A stretch of DNA of 64,000 bases from Sipunculus nudus (Eukaryota; Annelida; Sipuncula; Golfingiida; Sipunculidae), in the NCBI GenBank assembly GCA_026874595.1, contig CM049314.1, positions 34,579,229 through 34,643,228 on the forward strand, in the 5' to 3' direction. Shown here one piece after another: positions 12,451 to 21,615 of the stretch. The position numbers and the translations under genes were made by a program. Every line of letters starts with the position of its first letter. Position 1 is the stretch's first letter. Below the pieces are notes generated by a model. That model ran no database searches and was not told where the DNA came from. It saw only the letters and a program-made list of their open reading frames with translations.

Positions 12451-13100
12451 ACATATCTCTTCTGTGTCAAACCAAGCCCCGCTCATCTCAATCTCCTGAA
12501 CCAAACTGTCTTTGCACTTTCCTAAACATCAAAATGAACTTGAGGACCCTGTTTATGGACTTTAGGTAAGTATTTGACACAGAGTTCCTTGTGGCATGAG
12601 GGATAAAGAAAACAGAGGCATAACTTATGTGTGCTACGGGCAGATTTTCTTTCATCAAAAGAACAGCATGTTTTTATGTAACTCCAGCTCACAGCATGTT
12701 CTGTTACGATCAATACTTGGGGGCCTGTGGGGACAAATTTTGTCACTTGTCTTGTTGATTACATGTCATTTGGACGACTGATCACAGACAATTTTTCCAG
12801 AGACATACAGATTTGGGGGACAGGGCTCTGGAGGGTAATCATTTGACAATGTACGGACACATGAGATCTCGGATAATCTGTCCCAACGGTGTAACAAGTT
12901 GAACTGTGGCACACACAAGACACGTAATATATAGTATAGTGCTTGTTATACATATTTTAGATGGTTTTGTTGTATTTGTAAGGATGAACACAGATGTGAT
13001 CCATACATGTTTAGTAACAGTCCAAATTGGCAATAAGAAAAGCAAATGAATTAAGTATATTTATGAAGTATAACTTATTTATGTATTCTCTGTGTAGTTA
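12451..13100. other. Unique DNA, no gene supported
   Basis: Several overlapping 60-75 codon ORFs on both strands; none has a motif or a convincing splice context. Confidence 0.45.
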
Positions 13101-13118
13101 ACAGTCTTGCCACTCTGT

Positions 13119-13430
13119 TTTTAATGGAAACAAGGGACCCATTGGTCATGGCGCTCACTGAAATTTGTCCATCCTTAATATCAAACCCTTGGTAATTACA
13201 CTAGCATTAGAAAATGGAGATGGTAATATTCATTCCATGTCAGTTGCACCCTTGTGGTATAATTGCAGGATTTGTTCTGAACAGGACTCAAAACCTCAAT
13301 CTTTTCATCACATTTATACAGTGACTATAACCATTATGGTTATAACCACAGGCTCCACAAAAAACTTTTTAGCTGTGATATCTTGCCTGGTTAACACTCT
13401 GGTAATACTATTGATTAAGTAGTGTTTTCA
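13119..13430. repeat. Dispersed repeat of molluscan style, copy 1
   Basis: Starts 'ggaaacaagggacccattgg' and continues 'tcatggcgctcactga'. The same lead sequence (acaagggacc.a.gggtcac.g.gctca) occurs at 63767 and in weaker form at 38785. I recall this start as a frequent repeat in bivalve genomic DNA. Confidence 0.5.
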
Positions 13431-13794
13431 CAAACAGATTATCTGTCATTGTGAAGGTATTACATTCAGAACTTCAAAGGTTGTTAAGTGAAAGAAATCT
13501 TTGTCTGATGAAAAGAAACAATGATGTATTGAATAAATCAATGTAAGTTATACTAGAACAAAAAGGTAAAGAAATCTATGAAATATGAGGATAACACTTA
13601 ATTCTAATGAAAAAAAGTTTCATGTTAACACATATAAGTATTATTTGTAAATTCTACATGATATAAATACACTAAAACCACAGGATTACCTTTGGCTATC
13701 AAAGAAGTGCGAAGTGTCAATATGAAATTAAAACATGGATCTGAAGATATCGGTCTTTTAAAGGAATTCATGCTTCTAAAATAAGGCGTTAAAG

Positions 13795-14119
13795 GTATCT
13801 ACGATGGATGAGCTTGACAAAGATCAGAAGCAATGCAATACTGGAAGTGGGTGGGAGAAAGAAGTGTTGAAACGTAGTACTTTTGTCATGAGGCTGAAAT
13901 ATGCAAAGCACACACTCAGAGAGAACCACACATTTCAAACTGCTGGTGCTGGATGGTTTCACTGAAGGAAAAAGTGATTTAGATAGACTGCGAAGGACAG
14001 GGAGTGATGAAATATTGAGATGGACAAATTGTGAGCAGAATGGTAAAGGCACAGGGATGCAGAAAACACCCAAATATCAAGGACCGCAGTCAATCAAACC
14101 GTGGATTGAAGGAGACTGA
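13795..14119 (+). pseudogene. LINE C-terminal tail remnant, broken by a frameshift
   Basis: The frame from about 13800 contains WEKEVLKRSTFVMRLKYAKH, like the region after the RT core where LINEs read 'vlRRsll.RLkyfgHvlR'. A shifted frame then gives LDGFTEGKSDLDRLRRTGSD and on to DEILRWTNC, which matches the well-known LINE ending 'eGkRgrGRpRrtW.ddi.eWtg'. The junction near 13938-13960 changes frame. It is a relic without catalytic domain. Identification rests on the style of two consecutive motifs. Confidence 0.6.
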
Positions 14120-14600
14120 ATAGAAATTCCCAGAGCTCTAGATTAATAAAGTTACCTTACTGTAATAATAGGTTGGGATCTATGGTAGTTGGTTAACGTA
14201 AAAAAGTTGTTTAGCAGTGAATTGAATTTTCTGAGAAAATTTCCAGGACATGTTGGAGATAATATTGTAAAAGTTATACTTTTTATGCCTCTATCACTGA
14301 TATTAACTCATTCTGTCCTCATAACAGGGAAAATATTTATGACTGAATACTCTACATTTTCTTATTATTTTGTGGGATGTTTACATAGAGATCCTGGAAT
14401 GCATATACACAGATTCATTTATTCTTTTTCCAGTGTCTTTTTTTGTATTGGGTGAAAACAATTTTTTTTTCAGGTTTTGTATCCAAAAGGAATTAAAAGA
14501 GAACAGAAGAGTGGAATTATCATTGATCACCATCATCTATTGGTTTTATTTAGTCTCCCTCTGTATAACCTCAAGGCCTATAGGGGTTCAGTTTATCCCT
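14120..14600. other. AT-rich flank of MITE-B copy 1
   Basis: Two ORFs (14189-14455, 14370-14729) are hydrophobic-looking but run into the MITE-B element and show no family features. Confidence 0.5.
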
Positions 14601-14602
14601 AT

Positions 14603-15096
14603 CAGGGTTTGCATTACTTTGAATTTTTCACCATTCCATCAGAAAGGTTTGCCTTTCCGCAGAAAAATTTGCCTTTCCGCAAAAGATGCATCCTATCATC
14701 ATATCAAGCTTTCAGTCACACTTAGCTAGTGTAAGCCTTATTCTGCATCTTACATGCCATCCTACATACACACTTAGATGTAAAAAGAACCGAATGTTTT
14801 CAATAGTGGCACTGTTATATCAGAAAAGCGATTGTGCTGTAAAAAAACTAAGGAAAATACAGAAGATGAGGGTCTAAATGCCGGAAAGTATAAGAAATTA
14901 TAGGGAAATATAAGGAGTCGGTGGAGCACCACCTGTAAAATATTTCATTTTTATGTCATATGTTTGTTCCTACAGATTAGCTACTGATGTGGAAAACATC
15001 TGTGTTTACCTTTCCAACAAACTGGTGAAAATGAATAATGCCTTTCGTGCACGTTTGCCTGTCTCAGACAGGCGGAAAGGCCTATTTTGAGCCCTG
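14603..15096 (+). mobile_element. MITE-B copy 1, CAGGG...CCCTG element with 5-bp target duplication
   Basis: The 494-bp element begins CAGGGTTTGCATTACTTTG and ends GGCGGAAAGGCC...GAGCCCTG. It is flanked on both sides by CCTAT (14598-14602 and 15097-15101). The interior carries repeated 'gcctttccgc' near the left end and its inverse 'ggcggaaaggc' near the right. CAGGG-type ends with short duplications fit non-autonomous hAT elements; 5-bp duplications are reported for the hAT5 group. No transposase is present. Confidence 0.8.
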
Positions 15097-15177
15097 CCTA
15101 TATTCATAATGGGTGAAACAATTTTGTGGGTGGACCAACTTATGTCCCCCTAAGAACAAAATCATCAATTTCAAATC

Positions 15178-15370
15178 TTTATTTCTTTTTTTCCCCCCCG
15201 TTTCCTTTTTTTTTTTCTTCTCTGCCATTTTCTGTTTGCACTAGATCTCCAATATGGCTGAATTTCAATAGCTGAAATTTTGGCATAATATTAGTCCAAG
15301 GTCACACATTTGCACCAGATAGCTATTTTTGACCTTGACCTTGTTCCCAAGATCATACCCTCCATTGCTG
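15178..15370 (+). repeat. Family C repeat copy 1 (TGACCTTGACC type)
   Basis: A pyrimidine-rich run, then 'gcactagatctccaatatgg', 'aatattagtccaaggtcac' and 'tttttgaccttgaccttg'. The same series occurs at 38160-38345. TGACCTTGACC is the reverse of AAGGTCA-type half-sites and is a common motif in molluscan repeats. Confidence 0.75.
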
Positions 15371-15402
15371 ATCCCCGATTATTGCTTAGTTGCAGCCCTT
15401 GA

Positions 15403-15454
15403 TGGAAGCTTCCATAGTGATCGCTTAGCAATTATACAATTGCTAAGCAATCAC
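15403..15454. repeat. Palindrome plus long hairpin
   Basis: TGGAAGCTTCCA at 15403-15414 is a perfect 12-bp palindrome. Immediately after it, GCTTAGCAATT (15423-15433) and AATTGCTAAGC (15438-15448) form an 11-bp stem with a 4-nt loop (ATAC). Past one mismatch the stem extends by GTGAT/ATCAC. It could be the relic of a foldback element. Confidence 0.85.
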
Positions 15455-15685
15455 AACTAGTTTAAGTTATTTTAGGTTTACTGAGACAGGCTTTGATTTT
15501 ATTTGTTCTCATATTTTATTTATTATCTCCACCCAGTAGGTTATGATTCTACCTGTGACTGTTTGTGTGTCTCTAACCATGTTTAAGCAAACGGTGCACT
15601 TATTTGAGTGGGACAAGAAGAACCCATTTAAATTTGGGTCAGGCTGAGTCCAGATAAAATAGCAGAACTGGTAGGGTTGTATTCC

Positions 15686-15712
15686 CTCAGTAGAGGTTAG
15701 TGCTCTACTGAG
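15686..15712. repeat. Perfect 10-bp hairpin
   Basis: CTCAGTAGAG (15686-15695), loop GTTAGTG, CTCTACTGAG (15703-15712). It stands 45 bp left of the miniature LTR at 15757. Confidence 0.85.
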
Positions 15713-15756
15713 TGCTATTCAAGTTTTCTTTTGGCTCTTGAAGTCACAGAAAGTAT

Positions 15757-15912
15757 TGTTACGAAGACAAATAAATGAGGGGAAAATCCTGGGCTGATCC
15801 CAGTTTCGAACCCATGTCAGTGGTGCACAAGTCCGGCGTACCAACAACTTTGCTAGAAAAGCAAGCTTCACTAGCGAGATAGTTCGGTCCGCCTTTATGT
15901 CACCCCGTAACA
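15757..15912 (-). mobile_element. Miniature LTR (156 bp), minus orientation, with adjacent polypurine tract
   Basis: Read on the minus strand it runs TGTTACGGGG...CTTCGTAACA, so it has the TG...CA ends of an LTR with a 7-bp terminal inverted repeat (TGTTACG/CGTAACA). Directly upstream on that strand, at 15913-15923, is AAGAGGGGATG, a good polypurine tract. Inside lie tRNA-like words: TAGCAAAGTTGTTGGTACGC (A-box-like) and GGGTTCGAAAC (B-box-like). Its right end is shared with the copies at 15964-16282. Confidence 0.65.
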
Positions 15913-15963
15913 CATCCCCTCTTAAGAGCGTTCTGCTATCAGAACTGCTATCAGAACAAGACT
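15913..15963 (-). other. 3' internal remnant and polypurine tract of the minus-strand miniature LTR element
   Basis: The reverse complement reads 'tagtcttgttctgatagcag', a duplicated 12-mer 'ttctgatagcag', then 'aacgctcttaagaggggatg' up to the LTR. The same segment lies in direct orientation at 16141-16180 before the plus-strand 3' LTR, showing that both elements share this internal end. Confidence 0.65.
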
Positions 15964-16020
15964 AGCGGAGCAGTTTGTACGCCGGACTTGTGAGCCACCG
16001 ACATGGGTTCGAAACCCGGA
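15964..16020 (+). other. tRNA-like sequence within the LTR (A and B box)
   Basis: TAGCGGAGCAGTTTGTACGC resembles the tRNA D-arm/A box, 'gccggacttgtgagcc' the anticodon arm, and GGGTTCGAAACCC (16005-16017) the T arm/B box. The acceptor stem does not pair, so it is not a functional tRNA gene. The same tRNA-like block is present in all three LTR copies (minus strand inside 15757-15912; plus strand at about 16178-16236). Confidence 0.55.
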
Positions 16021-16064
16021 TCAGCCCAGGTTTTTACCCTCATTTATTTGTCTTCATAACAAAA

Positions 16065-16077
16065 TGGGGGCTCGTCC
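16065..16077 (+). other. Primer binding site complementary to tRNA-Pro
   Basis: TGGGGGCTCGTCC is the complement of the end of animal tRNA-Pro including CCA. It lies 3 nt after an LTR end in ACA. Confidence 0.6.
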
Positions 16078-16477
16078 AACGTGACGGTACAACTTTGTGG
16101 CCCAGGGAATAAGCTCACCAAAGTGTGACTCCTGGGATAATTAGTCTTGTTCTGATAGCAGAACGCTCTTCAGAGGGGGTAGCTTGCGGTTGGTACGCCG
16201 GACTTGTGCGCCACTAACTTATGTTCGACTCCCGGGCCGGATCGGCCCAGGATTTTCCCCTCATTTATTAGTCTTCTTAACAGTGTTTATCCAGGAATTC
16301 AAAGAAATTCAACAAGGGTGTGCAACCTTTTATATAGCATTTCACAAATTAATGTAAATTTATTGAAGAGATAATTAAACTGACCTGGAAACTGGATTGT
16401 TTCCTGCAGTTACAGAGTGGTTTAAGTTATGCTCATATCCACTGGCCATACATGGTATAGGAAGACAAATATGACTA

Positions 16478-17465
16478 CCGTAAAATCTCCAATTAAAACC
16501 GCGGTTTAATCAAGAAATTCAAAATCTTGAAATCAGGTTGATTTCCTGAAAGCACACAATGGCAGATGATCGTTTTAAAATCAAGTTTGAGTGCCGCCAT
16601 GTGCTGAAATGCCCCTGTATTCTGCTAAGAATATTTTGAACGGCTGTACGCAGTGGGTGGTAAACAGAACAGCCACCTATTTTGTCCCAGCGTGCCTTGC
16701 GTGAACACTGCCTTGACAAAATGGCTCCCCACACGGAAACTTTCTTCAGAAAAAAAAACTTGCTTACCCCGACTGGCCACTTTAATTTTACCTTAAAATC
16801 ACTCGTTATCAAGCGTCATGTTTCCTATACGTGCGTATCTCGACAAGGTAACTTCAATTACTTTGATATTTAGTTAAGTTGACCAGCGATGTTTTCAAAC
16901 GCGCCAGCAAATTGTGACATGGAGCGATGTCAACGTACGATGTGACGATGATAATACCGAAGTAACCGGTATGAAAATGATTTGAATCTTCTGAGTAATT
17001 CCAGAAAATGGAATTTTCATCAAAAATTTTTAGAATTAAAATATACAGTGACTTGAAATGGATCAGCAGAATATTTTTTTTTCAAAATATAATGACAAAT
17101 CGGTAGCAAACAAGAATACGGCACGTAATATAAAATCTGTATAAACAGGCAGAGATTCATCGGCCCTTACGTCTTCCCAAACTTCATGCTTGAGTGATCC
17201 TGCAAAAAAGTGTTATGATGTGTTTAAATAAAATGCCCAAGGAATTTAAAAGTGGACAGGAATGGCTGAGTCGCAACCTACGCGTGTTCATTTCTAGATG
17301 ATAGCTTGATTGTGTCTTTTGTCAAATCATTCTGTAGCGAAAGTTGGTGCGGTTTTAAAGGGGGGTTCTTAGTATTTGAGCCCCTCGCGATGTCTCACCT
17401 GGAATTTTGGCGAAGTCTGGGTGCGGTTTTAATCGGAAGTGCGGTTTTAAGTGGAGATTTTACGG
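16478..17465 (+). mobile_element. 988-bp TA-flanked inverted-repeat element (pogo/Tigger-like style), non-autonomous
   Basis: The left end is CCGTAAAATCTCCAATTAAA and the right end is the inverse (TTTAAGTGGAGATTTTACGG); both sit next to TA. The TIR is about 27 bp, and 'taaaaccgc' words recur inside both ends. TA duplication and ends of the style 'C.GTA.AA..CTC...TTAA.CCG' suggest a Tc1/mariner-pogo relative. ORFs inside (97 codons minus at 16519-16812, 66 codons plus at 17306-17506) show no helix-turn-helix or DDE features, so I see no transposase. Confidence 0.75.
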
Positions 17466-17835
17466 TATATGCCAATTCACTTTTTAATTTGCATACCCCT
17501 GTTTAAACCTTCACAGTGTTGCCTCTATGGATGTAATGACCGAAAATTCTTACACAGAAAAAACGCAAAAGCCTTTGAAAAAATATGAAAAAAAAGTAAA
17601 AATTAATGCCAAATAGCTCAATATTTGTACAATTTTACAGTATGTGATACTTCTCAACAAGATTCAGGTGGGAAAGTATATATATATTTATCCCAGTATT
17701 TCATATAACCAGTGATTTTGTAAAACACTTGCAATTAAGTTTGCAGGAAAAAATCATCACTCCCAGAATGCCACCATTTTGAAAAATATTGACCGAGCAT
17801 GTCTACTGCACTTAACTATTTCAGTTAAACAGGTG

Positions 17836-18262
17836 TCCTGTAGGATGCTAAATCATTTTCTTTCACACATCTTGCAGAAAATTGGTCACTATGACCTACT
17901 TTCAGGTTTCCAAGGAGATTTTCATGGACCTCCTTGGATGTCAAGTTTTGAAGGTCTCAAAAATAGAGGGAAATATGCGTTAAAAAATGGTAAAAAATAC
18001 AGAAGGTGCCACCAGTCTACAGGAACTGATGAAATTCTCCATGCAAAATATGCATGTAAAGAATCGTTGCTTTCAATGCATTAGTAGTTCAGATACTCTG
18101 GAATGTACTCAGGAGCCCAATATCTTCAAGCATATGGGTAATAGAGACCTAATTTCAGGTTTCCAAGGAGATTTTCATAAACCTCCCTGGATTTTAAGTT
18201 AAAAGATTCAAGGTCCAGTGGTTATGATTTGTGCCAGAGGGACAGACAGACAGACTTGCATG
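17836..18262 (+). repeat. Family D repeat copy 1, bracketed by short direct repeats
   Basis: 'gacctactttcaggtttcc' then 'aaggagattttcatggacct' at about 17892-17935 recurs at about 18148-18190. Between them lie 'gaaggtgccaccagtct', 'caggaactgatgaaa' and 'ttcagatactctgga', shared with 38900-39330. It ends in a short GACA run (18240-18257). Confidence 0.75.
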
Positions 18263-18349
18263 AAAAAGTATGTTACTTTTAAAAAAAGTATACAATGGCG
18301 GTACTGAATTCATTATTAATTCTGAATCTATATATAAAACAAGTCCTAC

Positions 18350-18569
18350 CTTCACAAGTGATATCCTCATTGTCACACGGCTTCTTCATGTATTGTCCCA
18401 AGGGGCAGGTCTTGGAGCATTCTGGCAACACAAATGGAAACGTCCAAATTATCACTAAGCACATAAATATCCTACTCTGTGAAAAATCACATGGTCGTCT
18501 GGCTGTCTGCTTCATTGTGGAAAAGGAAATCAACCCTGTTAAAGGGAATGACCAAGTGTTTGCTGCCAT
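18350..18569 (-). CDS. Probable first coding exon of a TNF-receptor-like membrane protein
   Basis: Minus-strand frame from ATG at 18569 (context gacaATGG) or at 18515 (MKQTARRPC...), ending at 18350 before the splice donor GTAGGA (phase 1). A hydrophobic stretch IFMCLVIIWTFPFVL followed by PEC looks like a signal peptide. Then comes CSKTCPLGQYMKKPCDNED and ITCE, matching the TNFR cysteine-rich repeat style CPxGxYxxxPCxxxxxTxC that continues in the next exon. Phase 1 after the signal exon is usual for such receptors. Two ATGs are possible; from the second, 55 codons plus one base precede the donor. No later exon was recognised in 1-18340, so the product cannot be assigned to a subgroup. Other extracellular Cys-rich families are possible. 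Confidence 0.55.
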
Positions 18570-20332
18570 TGTCTGTTCTCTGATCCTTTAATGAAAAGTC
18601 CAATTTCTCATTATGTGGAGACAGGAGTGAGCAATACAGTTTTTTTACAGGTTTTAGTGATCCATGGCCCTCACACTGTCCATGAACCATGCACCTGTCT
18701 TGTGTCTAGCCATGTCCTCTCTTATCTTCAAGTCGTTACAAGATAAACATAGAAATATTTCACAAAGAATACATATCTTATTTACTTCAGTCCTGGCACT
18801 AGAACTGTATATATGAAATCCCTGTAGGTGGTCCAGTCAAGGTTTATACTTTCTCATCAATGGGTTTATCTTGTCCATAAATTTACTCTTGTCTTAAGTT
18901 CACAGTTGGTTGTTTTAAGAATTCAAGCACTTTCCCGAAGAGTTTCAGCTTGGTATCAATAAATTTTGGCACAAAGGTTAACTGGTCCTAGAAACTTTGT
19001 CTTAGACGTTAAACAGTCCGGTGGGCGGGCTACCTGCTCAACTCCTCTGAAAGCTACAAAAACATTCCAGGTTACATAAATTGGAAGACGCTGGATTAGA
19101 TCACTATCAGACAGAATGCCAAAACCACAGATCGGCTACACACCCAACCATAATGCCAGTGTTTGCTTGCTGTTTAATCTCTTAAAAGTATGTGCTTCAA
19201 CTATAAATCCCACAACACATGGCAATGGATCCATATTCTCAGCAACGGCGAGGGTCTGATAAATCTTTAAGCAGTCAGAGTCATGATGAGAAAATCCATA
19301 CCGTTAAAATAGGTACTGTTAAAGCGGGTATTTCCTTTGAGTCAAGAGAGATTGACATGGAGACAAGTCCACCTATGGTTCGGGGGTGTATATCTTCCAA
19401 TCAAATCTATCGATTACCAACTTTCAAAGACAGAAGTGGGCCGAATATGAGGTTCTTGTCTGCGCCACTGAGTTTTCATGGAAATTCAAATAAATACCAC
19501 TTGATATCCTGTATCCAACGAAGCAGTGTTTGTGTCATGATGAATTCTCTAAATAATCATCAAGAACGTATTTGTAACACACTAACTGCTGATGTGTCAC
19601 TGAATGTCATTATTTGTTTCTCTTCTGTATAAATCAGTCTCTCCTTTCCATGTTCCCGTTAAGGTGGTACCAGTTGAAATAAAAGTATCCAAGAGGCAAA
19701 GCAAGACAGCATGCATGACAAACTCATGCCGAGTGGACATATGACATTCTGGGAGTTACAGTCCCTACTAATATATGTATTCCACAGACTGCATGGTGTC
19801 CTTGCCCTTGTAGATCAAATCCTCTTCCTCTCAATCCATCATTTACATGAACCCCAGACCACCCTCTCTTAAAATTTACATGGTCTGTTGGTATACATTG
19901 TCCTCATGTATTCTTTATGGTACTACTTAGGACAAACCAACTCAAGAGCTGGCTATATATCTGTATATATAGCTCCGGTTTCAAATTTCAACTCTGGTAA
20001 TCCTAGAACAAGCCTATCCCTCTGTAGAATGATTACAGTTAAGTAGCCAATGTTTACTTTGTATCCAGGTGAAGTCAGTTTGTATATCATGGATTATCAT
20101 TTGAGGACCATTATCCTGGTCACTCCATGGCTTAAGTTGTTGTGCTTTCCTTCTCCTGTATTACATATATTTATAATTAATCTATATTACAACAGATACC
20201 TGCATGTTTTATTCAGATTGCATAGTCTTTTAATTAAATACTTTGTCATGTTTACACTTTACCAGAGTACACATCTTTAAAATTAAAGAGAACAACATAT
20301 CTGCAGACAGCCCTAAAGGTTAAAAATGTGGA
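18570..20332. other. Unique flank upstream of the receptor-like exon
   Basis: Promoter and 5' UTR of the minus-strand gene should start here; no TATA box at a convincing distance was seen. A 137-codon plus-strand ORF at 19219-19632 is the longest outside tandem DNA on this side. It has no motif, signal or splice context, and its length is near what chance allows. Confidence 0.4.
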
Positions 20333-20340
20333 CTTATAGA

Positions 20341-20740
20341 TAGGGCTGAAATGGGTACAAAATTTTGGACTCGAGTACCCGATAGGGATTACCCGACTCG
20401 GACTCGAGTACTCGTTACCATGGCAACGCTGTGAAGATAAAAAGAACATCTGTTTACCGATGCAAAATATGCATAAAACTGACTTAGTGACGGCTTAATT
20501 TTATCGCAACATAGGAATAGATATATGTCATAACAAGACCTCGGTTAATATGACTAGCATATGTTAAGAGCCCTACGCCAGTCTATGACAATGGATAAAT
20601 AATCCTACAGACTGTCCTAAAATTTGCAGTAATATACATATATGCATGTACATACAAGAGCACTCGACTCCAAATCTTGGACTCGAGTACTCGGTTAGTA
20701 TTACCCGGACTCGAGTACTCGAGTACTCCTTTCAGCCCTA
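20341..20740 (+). mobile_element. hAT-type MITE with perfect 8-bp target duplication
   Basis: 400 bp, starting TAGGGCTGAAATGGGTAC and ending in the inverse GTACTCCTTTCAGCCCTA. Both sides carry CTTATAGA (20333-20340 and 20741-20748). Eight-bp duplications and YAGGG-type ends are the hallmark of hAT elements. Subterminal regions hold repeated GGACTCGAGTACTCG words that form secondary inverted repeats and are likely transposase-binding sites. No coding sequence. Confidence 0.9.
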
Positions 20741-20754
20741 CTTATAGATATTCA

Positions 20755-21615
20755 ACATTTGAAAATTATGGAAACCTATGTATAGCTAACAAATGAAAAT
20801 GTAGATCTGTAGATATCAAACAGATGAAAATGTTAATCTATAAATATCAAACCAATAAAATTGTTAATATACATATATATCCAAGAGAGGAAAATGTAAA
20901 TCAACAGATCTCTCAGATAGGAAAATATAAATCTATATAGATAACCTACAGAGGAAAGTACGAGTCTCTAGATATCCAACAGATGAATTTGTAATTCAAC
21001 CTATACCCAACAATTTAAAGTGAAAATCTATCAATATATCCAAAAGAATTCATAAATATCCATAAAATCTAACACCCTGAAGCAAATGAAATGTAAATGT
21101 CTAGTTATCCAAAAAAACGAAAATGTCAATTAGCAGATATCCAACATGTGAAAATGTAAATCTATAGATAAAAAATTGATAAAACATCTATTGAACCAAC
21201 AGATGAAAATGTAAATCAGCAAATATCCAACAGATGAAAGAGTAAATATCATAGACATTTAACAGATTAATGTGAAATTCTTTAGATATCCAACAGATGT
21301 AAATCTAAATCTATATATCTGTGAGATGAAAATGATTATCTTTAGATATCCAACAGATGAAGATATAAACCCTTAGATATCTGCCAGATGAAAATGTAAA
21401 TCTTCAGATATAAAACAGCTGAAGATATAAATCTGCAGATATCCAACAGATGAAAATCTAAATTTATAGATATCCGACAAATGGGAGTGTTAATTAATCT
21501 ACAGATTTATATATATATATCTAACAGATGAAAATGTGAACCCAAAGGTACCCAACAAATGAAAATGTAAATGGATTATCCAAAGAATGGAAATGTAAAT
21601 TAAGCTGTATAGATA
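20755..21615. repeat. Degenerate ~35-bp minisatellite
   Basis: About 25 diverged units of the style 'agatatccaacagatgaaaa' plus 'tgtaaatctat'. It begins right after the hAT MITE and fades near 21610. A pre-insertion repeat unit (gtggacttataga/tattcaac...) probably held the MITE target site. Confidence 0.8.

Larger units (their letters stand above)
15964..16282 (+). mobile_element. TRIM-like element: truncated LTR, tRNA-Pro-type primer site, tiny interior, second LTR
   Basis: A left-truncated 5' LTR (15964-16061) ends CTTCATAACA. Three bases later comes TGGGGGCTCGTCC (16065-16077), complementary to the 3' end of tRNA-Pro, the usual position and type of a primer binding site. The interior is about 115 bp and has no coding. 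It ends with 'cagagggggt' (polypurine-like, 16171-16180), and a second LTR-like copy follows to 16282 (ending CTTCTTAACA). Such a layout is that of terminal-repeat retrotransposons in miniature (TRIM). The two LTR copies have diverged, so the element is old. It was apparently disrupted on its left by the inverted copy at 15757-15963. Confidence 0.6.

Noticed and set aside
15964-16020. A genuine tRNA gene
   Set aside because: A and B boxes are present but the acceptor and anticodon stems do not pair, and the block recurs inside LTR-like copies.
19219-19632. 137-codon plus-strand ORF
   Set aside because: No motif, signal peptide or splice context; about this length is expected by chance once in a window of this size and composition.
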